Part shown: piece by piece, positions 9,313-17,227 of the stretch
Position numbering within the stretch: position 1 is the first letter of the stretch
Layout of the letters: each line of letters opens with the position of its first letter
Assembly (NCBI GenBank): GCA_965248815.1
Contig: CBDFKK010000005.1
Span: 62,001-126,000 of the forward strand
Reading direction: 5' to 3'
Length of the DNA: 64,000 bases
Source of the DNA: CBDFKK01 sp965248815
GTDB taxonomy: Bacteria > Pseudomonadota > Alphaproteobacteria > SMXP01
Position numbers and translations under genes: made by a program
Notes under the pieces: model-generated
What the model saw: only the letters and a program-made list of their open reading frames with translations
Told to the model about the DNA's origin: nothing
Database searches by the model: none

Positions 9313-9533
9313 TGAGCACAACCAGCGTGACATCAACGGTGGCGGGAAAGATTTGGAAATTGGAGACCAAAATGGGGGACAGGGTAAACGCCCATCGGCC
9401 TGTCCTCATCCTCGAATCCATGAAAATGGAAATTCCCTTATATTCTCAAGTAGAAGGCGTTGTCGTTGAAGTTCTAGTTGAAGAAGGTGACGAGGTCAGC
9501 GAGGGCCAGGTCGTGGCTAAATTGAAGACATAA
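9312..9533 (+). CDS. Stand-alone biotinyl (BCCP-like) carrier protein
   Basis: A 73-residue single-domain protein with the biotin-attachment hairpin ESMKMEIP; the Lys of MKM is the biotinylation site. Two half-barrel repeats surround it: VAGKIWKLETKMGDRV and VEGVVVEVLVEEGDEV. It carries CO2 on biotin for an acyl-CoA or urea-type carboxylase that must be encoded elsewhere, since no carboxylase lies in the window. It overlaps modC by one base (TAATG), an unexpected partner for a molybdate operon. A lipoyl domain would have a DKA/DKx hairpin instead, so biotin is the better call. Confidence 0.88.
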   Translation: MSTTSVTSTVAGKIWKLETKMGDRVNAHRPVLILESMKMEIPLYSQVEGVVVEVLVEEGDEVSEGQVVAKLKT

Positions 9534-9722
9534 AAGGGCGAATTTTAGTTTTGAGGCGTGTTTTGCCCCGCTAACCAAGATCTCAAAAAAGTGGCTCGAC
9601 CGCCGCCCTAATTCGCAGTAAAGGGATGCCTTCCGGCGCGAAATTGGTTTATCCTATGTCGCGGTAGAGTGCCCTAGATAGTTTGGGGAGTGAGTCAGGG
9701 CTTTTCTCAATTGGAGGGTTGT

Positions 9723-9935
9723 ATGTATTCCAAGCTTTTACGCCTATTTTCTGTTGCAGCGGTGGTACCGCTGTTGATGTTGGGGGGCTGCGTTTCTACA
9801 GCCGAAGTCGATGCCTTAAGGGCCGACGCGGCAAGAGCCCAGCAAACTGCTGATCAAGCTTTGGCAACTGCGCAAGAATGCGCTGCTAAGTGCGAAGCGA
9901 TCGATAGCCAGTTCCAGGATGATCTGCGCAAGTAA
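9723..9935 (+). CDS. Small alanine-zipper lipoprotein (Lpp/OprI-like)
   Basis: The 70-residue precursor has a lipobox LLMLGGC at about residues 13-19, giving a lipid-modified Cys. The short mature part is rich in Ala with a heptad pattern (LRADAARAQQTADQALATAQ), as in Lpp/OprI trimers that anchor or space the outer membrane. GGAGG at 9713-9717 lies five bases before ATG 9723 and fixes the start. It stands alone with its own hairpin terminator downstream, as expected for an abundant structural lipoprotein. The C-terminus ends in LRK, so a terminal Lys for peptidoglycan attachment is present. Confidence 0.8.
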   Translation: MYSKLLRLFSVAAVVPLLMLGGCVSTAEVDALRADAARAQQTADQALATAQECAAKCEAIDSQFQDDLRK

Positions 9936-10017
9936 GAGTTCTTGCGAGGGGCATTCCCCAGACTGAAATTTCGACTTTTCTGGCGGTTAGCGCTTACTGC
10001 CAAGAGATGTAATTTAT

Positions 10018-10057
10018 CCAAGGGGCTGGGCCAAACGTGTTTTGGTCCAGCCCTTGG
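10018..10057 (+). terminator. Hairpin after lipoprotein gene, probable terminator
   Basis: Arms at 10018-10035 and 10041-10057 pair over about 17 positions, with one bulged G and one G-U pair, around a 5-base loop CGTGT. The stem is long and GC-rich. The downstream tract is only moderately T-rich, so it could end transcription or simply protect the mRNA 3' end. Confidence 0.65.
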
Positions 10058-10164
10058 TGTTGAAATGATCACAATTAGGTCAAAGTATTGCCCTTTGAGT
10101 CGATTACACTGAATGAACCGGTAAGATTGGCAGGCAAACGAAGTAGTGATGGCGTACCGCACAG

Positions 10165-11472
10165 ATGACTAGGAGAGTCCCAACAAGAGCGATTTTGGAT
10201 CGCCCCCGAAAGCGGCCCGGCGGGCGTCGCCATGGCCGGCATAGAGCCGTGCTATTCGGCTGCACTTCAGCACTTATGGTTCTGAGCGGTACAACGCTCG
10301 GACCTGCACAGGTGTCTTTGGTCAAATCGCACGCAGCGGCTGCCGTCGAAATTGAACACGGTTACGCTCAACCGCTGGAAGCGGCTCCGGCGCCAACATC
10401 TCTGTTTCTGAACGGTATAGGACGCACAGTTGCGCAGGAGCCTCTGGTTAAACCGCACGCGGCGGCCGCCGTCGAAATTGAGCAAGGTGACGCCGCCGAA
10501 GCACTAGAAGCAGCGCCAGCGTCAAAACCTCAACTGGATGCTGTATCAACGCCAGCACCTCAACGAGATGCAGCGGCCTCTTCGTCCCCTCAAATTGAAT
10601 ACCCTGCGATCATCGGCAAACCCGAAGTTCATGTCATGCAGCGTAAAGAGACGTTGATTGGCCTATCGCGGGACCATCAGCTCGGTTTGCTCGAAGTCTT
10701 AGCAGTGAACCCCGGGGTCGATCCTTGGGTGCCGGGAGTTGGCACTGTTATTGTGTTACCCAAAGCCCATTTGCGGCCTTCCGGTGAAGCTCAAGGCATT
10801 ATTGTAAATCTTGCCGAACTCCGGATTTATTATTTCCCCGAAGACGGCTCTGAAGTGTTTACGTCGGCCATCGGCGTGGGACGCGAGGCGTTTACGACGC
10901 CCATGGGCGAGACAACCATCGTTCGCAAAAAGGCAGGGCCAACCTGGACGCCCACTGCCGCGACACGCGCAGACGATCCGACACTACCGCCGAGTATAGG
11001 GCCGGGCCCCAAGAATCCGCTCGGTGCACACGCTCTTTATCTCGGATGGCCGACTTATCTCATTCACGGCACCAACAAACCGCCGGGAGTGGGACGGCGC
11101 GTCAGCCGGGGTTGTATTCGTATGTATCCTGAATCGGTCGAGACTCTGTTCGGACGTGTACCGGTCGGCGCAAAGGTGCGCGTCGTCTCGGAGCCGGTCA
11201 AAATGGGCTGGGAAAACGGCGAGCTCTATATCGAAGTTCATCCCACTCACGATCAGTTGGACCAGTTGGAAAAGGAATGGAACTTCGATCCCAATCCTGT
11301 GACCAATATGGACCAGACCATTGTGGACGCCGCAGGCCTGGAGGCCTGGCGGCTCGACTGGGGTCTTGTCAGGGCGGCACTGCGAGAGCGGCGCGGTATT
11401 CCAATCCAGGTGACCCGGGCGGTTTCAGACGAAATGATGAGATACGTCTCGCCTAGGACAATGTCATATTGA
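10165..11472 (+). CDS. L,D-transpeptidase (YkuD) with LysM-like region
   Basis: Cell-wall enzyme that makes 3-3 peptidoglycan crosslinks or attaches proteins to the wall. There is a basic N-terminus with a membrane segment at about 28-48. Next comes a low-complexity linker with a near-exact internal duplication (about 52-80 and 92-120, each with HAAAAVEIE). A LysM-like stretch around 152-195 (VMQRKETLIGLSR, NPGVDPWVPGVGTVIVLP) follows, and then the YkuD domain. The active-site block holds His301 (HGTNKPP) and Cys317 in SRGCIRM. In most homologues the residue before the G is His; here it is Arg (SRGC), a common ErfK-type variant. The 3' end overlaps the convergent VOC gene by 20 bp. Confidence 0.9.
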   Translation: MTRRVPTRAILDRPRKRPGGRRHGRHRAVLFGCTSALMVLSGTTLGPAQVSLVKSHAAAAVEIEHGYAQPLEAAPAPTSLFLNGIGRTVAQEPLVKPHAAAAVEIEQGDAAEALEAAPASKPQLDAVSTPAPQRDAAASSSPQIEYPAIIGKPEVHVMQRKETLIGLSRDHQLGLLEVLAVNPGVDPWVPGVGTVIVLPKAHLRPSGEAQGIIVNLAELRIYYFPEDGSEVFTSAIGVGREAFTTPMGETTIVRKKAGPTWTPTAATRADDPTLPPSIGPGPKNPLGAHALYLGWPTYLIHGTNKPPGVGRRVSRGCIRMYPESVETLFGRVPVGAKVRVVSEPVKMGWENGELYIEVHPTHDQLDQLEKEWNFDPNPVTNMDQTIVDAAGLEAWRLDWGLVRAALRERRGIPIQVTRAVSDEMMRYVSPRTMSY

Positions 11473-11920
11473 GTTCGATGAAATAACCGTCCGGATCGAA
11501 TAGACTCACTGACTTCATCCGCTTTATTTTGCCGTTGGCGGCACGGATTTCCCATTCATGCGGTTCTGCATATAGCGGAAAGTCGTTGGCCACCAAGCGC
11601 TCATAGACCGTATCGACGTCATCGACATCCATGACGAACACCGTATCCCCGATCCCCACACGCTCTTTGCGCTGAGGCGGCTCTGGCAGGCGTGGCTCCA
11701 GGAACTCCAACAGACCGATCATGCCGATGACCGGATCTTGGCATTTGAGAATGACGAGATGGGTTTTCGAGCCGGGCTCGCCTGCCGGCAAGCCGTCTCC
11801 CGAAACGATCACTTCGTCGTCGTAGTAGACGGTCATGCCCAGACAATCTTCGTAGAATGCCTGGGACCGCTTCATATCGGACACGACCAAAGTCGTGCGC
11901 TTGTTGATAGTTCGCACCAT
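11453..11920 (-). CDS. VOC-superfamily protein (glyoxalase-fold)
   Basis: Cytoplasmic protein of 155 residues with one VOC domain. It starts with TTLVVSDMKRSQAFYEDCLG and ends with KSVSLFDPDGYFIELNMT, where a Glu in the last strand is a likely metal ligand. Function and substrate are unknown; homologues include glyoxalases, dioxygenases and resistance proteins. It is the last of three minus-strand genes (Rieske/glutamate-synthase fusion, YHS protein, this). The 59-bp gap before it holds a perfect 21-bp tandem repeat. Confidence 0.85.
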   Translation of the reverse strand: MVRTINKRTTLVVSDMKRSQAFYEDCLGMTVYYDDEVIVSGDGLPAGEPGSKTHLVILKCQDPVIGMIGLLEFLEPRLPEPPQRKERVGIGDTVFVMDVDDVDTVYERLVANDFPLYAEPHEWEIRAANGKIKRMKSVSLFDPDGYFIELNMTLS

Positions 11921-11933
11921 CTACCAGCCCTTT

Positions 11934-11975
11934 ATTCTAATTTGTTGAATTACTATTCTAATTTGTTGAATTACT
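11934..11975. repeat. Two perfect tandem copies of a 21-bp AT-rich unit
   Basis: The unit starting ATTCTAATTTG and ending GAATTACT occurs at 11934-11954 and again at 11955-11975 with no mismatch. It fills most of the gap between the YHS gene and the VOC gene. It may be a slipped-strand duplication or a duplicated protein-binding site. Confidence 0.95.
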
Positions 11976-11979
11976 GGGC

Positions 11980-12516
11980 TTAATCGCCTTTTCCAAACCA
12001 CGGCAATTTGAACGACGGCCATTCGAAATCGGGCAGGGAGAGCGCTCCGCCGTCTTGCAGTACCTGAGGCCACTGGGAGTTTGCTTGAGACACCCAATCT
12101 CGGCGTTCGACGCGCCAATAGTCTCGCGAATTGCGGCTCTTGTGGAGGTAAAGCTTGTTGTCGACGACGGTCCAAATTTTCGGCTTACCGCCGGACAGCT
12201 TGCCTTCGGCCACGCCGAGCGGATCATATCCACCATATTGAGGCATGTAAGAATCCGGCGCGGCCAAGAACTTGTCGAGGTTCTCCTGGCTTGAAAATCG
12301 CCATTTGACACCGGACCATTCGACCGAAAGGTCTTCCTGCCCTTTGGTGGCTTTATTGAGCGTGAAATAGGCCACCGGATCGTAGCCGCCGGCGCCAAAC
12401 TTGCTAAATGAGGATGTATGCACCGGTGCTTTGGCGGCCAATAGTGGTGCCGGTGAAAGGATGACGAATCCAAGTACGGCCATGAAAACGGACATTCGTT
12501 GTGAGAGATTCAGCAT
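11980..12516 (-). CDS. Exported YHS-domain protein
   Basis: A signal peptide spans about residues 1-26 (cut near LLAAKA). The YHS-like domain follows: GYDPVAYFTLNKATKG, then the strand WSGVKWRFSSQENLDKFLAAP and YMPQYGGYDPLGVAEG. YHS domains are linked to metal or small-ligand sensing and trafficking, but in this exported group function is unknown. ATG 12516 is preceded by AGGA and leaves a normal signal peptide; an upstream in-frame start at 12543 would add nine residues. It lies 42 bp downstream of the Rieske/glutamate-synthase gene and is probably co-transcribed. Confidence 0.82.
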   Translation of the reverse strand: MLNLSQRMSVFMAVLGFVILSPAPLLAAKAPVHTSSFSKFGAGGYDPVAYFTLNKATKGQEDLSVEWSGVKWRFSSQENLDKFLAAPDSYMPQYGGYDPLGVAEGKLSGGKPKIWTVVDNKLYLHKSRNSRDYWRVERRDWVSQANSQWPQVLQDGGALSLPDFEWPSFKLPWFGKGD

Positions 12517-12558
12517 GGGTCCTACTCGTTGTTGAGTTGGCAAAGCGCGTATGGCGCT

Positions 12559-14172
12559 TTATCGCCCAGCAACGCCGCCATACGCAACCCCGGTTAGCTG
12601 ATGCATGTCCCATTTCCAGGTCACCAAATCATCTGGAGAGAACTTATTGAAGTGCGTGTGCCCGCAAGCTCGTGCCAGGAGCTTCATGAGCTCAATTGAA
12701 GTGTCGAAAAAACGGGCCAGCTGCTGCGCCGATGTTTCAACAATTAGGCGCGCGCGCAAGTGCTCTTTTTGAGTTGCGATTCCTACCGGGCAATTGTTGG
12801 TATGACACGCCCGCATGCCCAAACAGCCAATGGCTTGGAGTGCCGCATTGGATACGGCGACGGCATCGGCGCCCAAAGCCAGCGCTTTGGCGAAGTCAGC
12901 CGGAATGCGCAAGCCCCCTGTTATAACCAGCGAAATATCTTTGCGCCCCAAGCGATCAAGATGGAGTCGTGCGCGGGCGAGCGCAGGAATCGTGGGAACC
13001 GAAATATTGTTGCGGAATATCAGCGGGGCGGCTCCCGTGCCGCCTCCTCGCCCGTCGAGTATTATATAGTCAACGCCGACTTCGAGAGCAGCATCGATAT
13101 CTTTTTCGATATGTTGTGCCGACAATTTGTAACCGATAGGGATACCGCCCGTGCGATCCCGCACCTCGTCCGCAAAGTCTTTGATCTGCGCCGTCGATGT
13201 CCAGTCAGGGAAACGGGCCGGCGAAATTGCCGCTTCGCCCGGCTTTAGTCCGCGCACGTCGGCAATCTTTTCCGACACTTTGTGGCCCGGTAGATGGCCG
13301 CCAGTTCCGGTTTTGGCGCCCTGCCCGCCTTTGAAATGAAAGGCTTGAACGCGGTCGAGCTTGTCCCACGAAAAGCCGAACCGGCCGGAAGCGAGCTCGT
13401 AAAAATAATGGCTATTGGCCGCTTGCTCTTCAGGAAGCATGCCGCCCTCGCCGGAACATATTCCGGTGCCGGCAAGTTCCGCGCCCTTTGACAAAGCTGT
13501 CTTTGCTTCTTGCGACAAGGCGCCGAAGCTCATGTCAGACACAAACAATGGAATCTTGAGGGCCAGCGGCTTTTGTGCATTGGGGCCGATAGTAACGTTA
13601 GTAGCGATCTCGACTTCGTCCAGCTGAGGCGGTGCTTGAAGTTGGGCAGTAACAAACTGAATATCATCCCAGTGCGGTAGTTCGCTACGCGGTACACCCA
13701 TGGCAACCACCGGCCCATGATGGCCGTCTTTGCTGAGGCCGTTCTTTGCTAGATTTTGAATGTAGTCGACCTTGTCCTCATCTGGCCCGCCGTGAATATC
13801 GGCGTAAAGACCTTGATAGGCCTCGCGATCAAAGGGCTGCGGATGTTCGCGTTCCCAGTCGGCAATTTCATCGCCATCAATGAAAACTTTGCGGTCCTTC
13901 ACCCAGGATGTGAATTTGTGCAGTCGCTCTTCGTTGGAATAGGAACTGACGCCCGTGCGATAACAAAAATCCCAGCCATGCACGCCGCAAACGAGGTTGT
14001 TGCCAACGACGCTACCGTCGGCCAGAAGCGCACCGCGATGCAGACAACGGCCATAAAACACCGACACGTCGTTTTCGTACCGCACGATGACGAGATCGAC
14101 ATTTGAAACGAGAGCATAGGCAGGCTTTAGTTCTTCAAGCTCGGACCATTTCGCCACCGCGGTTTCCTGCAT
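12559..14172 (-). CDS. Rieske [2Fe-2S] domain fused to a glutamate-synthase-like FMN domain
   Basis: The 537-residue protein has two modules. Residues 1-100 form a Rieske domain with Cys43-x-His45 and Cys62-x2-His65 (CLHRGALL, CGVHGWDF). Residues about 150-535 form the FMN-binding barrel of the large glutamate synthase subunit: PLFVSDMSFGALS, GTGICSGEGGMLPEE, HFKGGQGAKTGTGGHLPG, and the 3Fe-4S motif C-x5-C-x4-C within CLGMRACHTNNC. The glutamine amidotransferase and C-terminal GXGXG domains of true GltB are absent, so it cannot make glutamate from glutamine by itself. The Rieske domain may feed electrons to the FMN. Physiological reaction unknown. Confidence 0.9.
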   Translation of the reverse strand: MQETAVAKWSELEELKPAYALVSNVDLVIVRYENDVSVFYGRCLHRGALLADGSVVGNNLVCGVHGWDFCYRTGVSSYSNEERLHKFTSWVKDRKVFIDGDEIADWEREHPQPFDREAYQGLYADIHGGPDEDKVDYIQNLAKNGLSKDGHHGPVVAMGVPRSELPHWDDIQFVTAQLQAPPQLDEVEIATNVTIGPNAQKPLALKIPLFVSDMSFGALSQEAKTALSKGAELAGTGICSGEGGMLPEEQAANSHYFYELASGRFGFSWDKLDRVQAFHFKGGQGAKTGTGGHLPGHKVSEKIADVRGLKPGEAAISPARFPDWTSTAQIKDFADEVRDRTGGIPIGYKLSAQHIEKDIDAALEVGVDYIILDGRGGGTGAAPLIFRNNISVPTIPALARARLHLDRLGRKDISLVITGGLRIPADFAKALALGADAVAVSNAALQAIGCLGMRACHTNNCPVGIATQKEHLRARLIVETSAQQLARFFDTSIELMKLLARACGHTHFNKFSPDDLVTWKWDMHQLTGVAYGGVAGR

Positions 14173-14289
14173 TGGAGGCTCCTGCTTCTTTTTGCGGTTA
14201 GGATATTGAGATTCAGACGCATCATAATGCTAGATTAATGAGAAGATAGTCCATTGCCAGGAGATATGCGTGCTGTACGGGAACAAAAT

Positions 14290-15900
14290 ATGAGGCCGAA
14301 CCTCATTGCGCCGAACCTCATTGTCAAGTCGTTGGCCCTCACCTTGATCGTGCTGGCGGTGGACCCGGTTCTCGCGAGCGACGACGCAACGGTATTGAGG
14401 CGCGGTACGACCACCGACCCCGACACTCTTGACCCTCATCAGTGCCGTGGCAATCCCTGCAGTACAATGATCTATGACTTGTTAGTCGGCCTTGTCACCA
14501 ATGGGCCAAACGGCGACGCCGCTCCTGGCATGGCAGAGTCGTGGGTAGTGAGCGATGACCAGCTCAGCTATGAATTCACTTTGCGAAGCGGGCTTCAGTG
14601 GTCCGACGGAACGCCGCTGACGACAGAGGATTTTGTATACTCCCTTCGCCGCGCTATCGCACCGGCGACGGCATCACCTAATGCGTCGCTTCTCTACGCC
14701 ATCAAAAACGCGCGCGCAATTAACGGCGGCGCGAAAGAGATTGAAGCTTTGGGCGTAACTGCAATCGATCCGCTCACGCTTGAAATCCGGCTGGAAGAAC
14801 CCATTCCCTATTTTCTTGAAACGTTGCTCGCCGCAAGCGCCCTACCGGTGCCACAACATCTCATCGAGTCGGGAAAGTCGAGCTGGGCGCGGCCCGGCGT
14901 CATGGTATCGAACGGTGCCTACACACTTGCCGAATGGGTCGCGCAAGGTCATATCAAAATCGAAAAGAATAAATTGTTCTATGACGCCGACGCGGTCGAA
15001 ATCGATAGCGTTTTTTATTACTACACGCTTGACGTCAACACCTCTTTGAAGCGGTTTCGCGTGGGCGAGCTCGACATGATTTATGACTTTCCTCTCAATC
15101 GAATCGAGTGGATGCGGACGAATTTGCCGGACGAGTTGCATCTCCATCCTTTGCTCGGCGTCAATTACTATATTTTCAACACGAAGGTTCCGCCGTTCGA
15201 TGATGTCCGCGTGCGCAAAGCCTTGTCGCTGGCGATCAATCGTGACGTGATCGTGACCAAGATCATGCAGCTTGGAAACCCGCCGGCATACGGAATCGTG
15301 CCACCAGAAACTGCCAATAGCGCAGGACCCTTTCTTCCGTCTGATACTGAAATTCCTTATGAGCAACGGCTCCAACAGGCCAAACAACTGCTGACCGACG
15401 CCGGTTATGGTGACGCGCGGCCGCTCAAGTTCGAAGTTAGGTACAACACGATCGAGGAAAACACGCGCATCGCCGTTGCTCTCTCAGGCATGTGGCGCGA
15501 AATAGGTGTTGAGACTGAGCTCTTAAACAGCGACTTGGTCACCGTTGGTAAAGATTTAAAGACCGGAAATTTTCAATTGGCCCGCTATGCTTGGTTTGCG
15601 CCGTACAATGATCCCATGGGCTTTTTGGAAATTTTGGAATCGGGCAAAGCTTCGGTCAATTTTGGTGGTTACGAAAATGAGCGCTTCGATCAGATGCTGG
15701 CAGACGCCAACGGGTTGCAGGACATGGAAGCGCGCGCACAGCTCTTAGGTGAAGCAGAACAAACCGTCATGGCCGATTATCCGCTTTTGCCCGTTTACTT
15801 TTACATAGGCAAGCGCCTGGTTTCGACCGATATCAAAGGCTGGATTGACAATGCGCGAGGGTCCAACCGAGTTCGCTACCTGACCATCGAACGAGAGTAA
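14290..15900 (+). CDS. Peptide/dipeptide ABC transporter substrate-binding protein (OppA/family 5), orphan
   Basis: Large periplasmic binding protein. The signal segment IVKSLALTLIVLAVDPVLAS ends at about residue 29. The mature start RRGTTTDPDTLDPHQ, the block ESWVVSDDQLSYEFTLRSGL and NTKVPPFDDVRVRKALSLAI are family-5 signatures shared by OppA, DppA and MppA. No permease or ATPase gene is adjacent, so it either feeds a transporter encoded elsewhere or acts as a sensor or peptide chaperone. In-frame starts exist at 14266 (AGGAG only two bases away) and 14290. I use 14290 because it leaves a compact signal peptide. Confidence 0.87.
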   Translation: MRPNLIAPNLIVKSLALTLIVLAVDPVLASDDATVLRRGTTTDPDTLDPHQCRGNPCSTMIYDLLVGLVTNGPNGDAAPGMAESWVVSDDQLSYEFTLRSGLQWSDGTPLTTEDFVYSLRRAIAPATASPNASLLYAIKNARAINGGAKEIEALGVTAIDPLTLEIRLEEPIPYFLETLLAASALPVPQHLIESGKSSWARPGVMVSNGAYTLAEWVAQGHIKIEKNKLFYDADAVEIDSVFYYYTLDVNTSLKRFRVGELDMIYDFPLNRIEWMRTNLPDELHLHPLLGVNYYIFNTKVPPFDDVRVRKALSLAINRDVIVTKIMQLGNPPAYGIVPPETANSAGPFLPSDTEIPYEQRLQQAKQLLTDAGYGDARPLKFEVRYNTIEENTRIAVALSGMWREIGVETELLNSDLVTVGKDLKTGNFQLARYAWFAPYNDPMGFLEILESGKASVNFGGYENERFDQMLADANGLQDMEARAQLLGEAEQTVMADYPLLPVYFYIGKRLVSTDIKGWIDNARGSNRVRYLTIERE

Positions 15901-16027
15901 CGGCAGCATTGCGCGTGCCAAATGCTCCGAGTACCCCAAATCTGCGGCCTATCTGCAACACCAAGCAACTCTCAGTTGTTTGTAGCAAGTCCGGCGGAAA
16001 AACGGGATTTCCGGCGGGCGCGTTTCG

Positions 16028-16038
16028 TGCTTTCATAG
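16028..16038 (+). promoter_or_regulatory. 11-bp leader motif shared by both pentapeptide/pore genes
   Basis: TGCTTTCATAG occurs here, 31 bases before the ATG, and again at 27013-27023, 22 bases before the paralogue ATG. It may be part of a promoter -10 region or a common regulator site. It could also be leftover identity from gene duplication. Confidence 0.4.
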
Positions 16039-16069
16039 GGCATCGTTGAGTGATTTGTGGGGGACGCGT

Positions 16070-17227
16070 ATGGCAAATACGCAACACGTGGCAAAGCTCC
16101 GTCAGGGAGTTGACGCGTGGAACAGATGGCGCGAACAAGATTGGAACGTCAAACCGGACTTGTCGGGCTTAGATCTCGCCAATGAAAAAGGTTTAAAGAA
16201 CACGCCCCTTTGGGACGAGACGACCAAGCGCGTCAGTATTGCGACAGCCAATTTGAGCTGGGCCAATCTGAAGGGCGCGAACCTCAGCGGCGCCAATCTT
16301 GAAGAAGTCAATCTTTCCGAAGCTGATCTTTCCGGCGCGACATTGCGCGCCACAAACTTAAGCGGGGCTAATCTTGAGTCCGCATTATTAACCGGTGCCG
16401 AACTGGTGGAAGCCCAACTCATTCGGGCAGCCTTGCCTTCGGCGGATTTGTCAGGCGCTGATTTGCGTTCTGCTTCTTTTAGTGGCGCGAACTTACAGCT
16501 CGCGAACTTAGCGGAAGCGGATTTGCGTTCGGCGCAACTCAACACCGCAATTCTTGTGGGCGCCAATTTGAAAAAGGCTGATCTTTGGGTCGCAAACCTC
16601 AACGGCGCCAATTTAAGCGGCGCCAACTTAGAGGAAGCCAATCTCATTCGGTCCGAATTGCATCATGCCGATCTTTCGGGAGCCGTGCTTTACGGCGCCG
16701 ATCTGCGCGAAGCTAACTTGGAAGCAGCAAACTTGGATCATGCCGGCGTTATCGGGATCAGATATGAGCGGCGATTTATGCGCGGCAAGTATCACGGCAT
16801 CCGCGGCGTCGAGACAACCTATAGCGACGCGATCTTTCGTCGCGACGCCCTTGACCAAGACTATATCGACACGCTCACATTGCGCTGGCGACGTTCTCCG
16901 ATGATTTTGGTGCTTTGGCTATGGAGCCTTATTGACTACGGCCGCGGTTTGTTTCGCGCGCTTTGGATCGCTTTGTTGGCCATTGTCGGTTTTGGATTTG
17001 CTTTCGCGATCAATCCCGGAGTCGTTGCGTTTAACGCGGGGGTCGAAAACTGGTTTACGCCCTATTATGGGTCGCTAATCACGTTTACGACGTTAGGATT
17101 TGCGGACGCGGTCGTGGCGCAGACATTGGCCGGGCAGCTACTCCTGTCAGCCGAGGTAATCCTCGGTTACTTTACCGTAGCGGTTTTGCTTTCCATTCTC
17201 TTGCAAAAACTTGCCCGGCGCAGTTAA
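16070..17227 (+). CDS. Pentapeptide-repeat protein with C-terminal two-helix pore module
   Basis: 385 residues. After a conserved head (VDAWNRWREQDWNVKPDLSG), residues about 60-225 are A(D/N)LXX pentapeptide repeats, which fold as a right-handed square helix. The linker VIGIRYERRFMRGKYHGIRG is shared with a paralogue at 27.0 kb. The C-terminus has two hydrophobic helices flanking SLITFTTLGFAD, which resembles a potassium-channel pore helix and filter (TTLGYGD) with the second filter Gly changed to Ala. A purine-rich SD (GTGGGGGA) precedes ATG 16070. Its stop shares TTAA with the stop of the convergent diguanylate cyclase. Channel activity is inference. Confidence 0.85.
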   Translation: MANTQHVAKLRQGVDAWNRWREQDWNVKPDLSGLDLANEKGLKNTPLWDETTKRVSIATANLSWANLKGANLSGANLEEVNLSEADLSGATLRATNLSGANLESALLTGAELVEAQLIRAALPSADLSGADLRSASFSGANLQLANLAEADLRSAQLNTAILVGANLKKADLWVANLNGANLSGANLEEANLIRSELHHADLSGAVLYGADLREANLEAANLDHAGVIGIRYERRFMRGKYHGIRGVETTYSDAIFRRDALDQDYIDTLTLRWRRSPMILVLWLWSLIDYGRGLFRALWIALLAIVGFGFAFAINPGVVAFNAGVENWFTPYYGSLITFTTLGFADAVVAQTLAGQLLLSAEVILGYFTVAVLLSILLQKLARRS

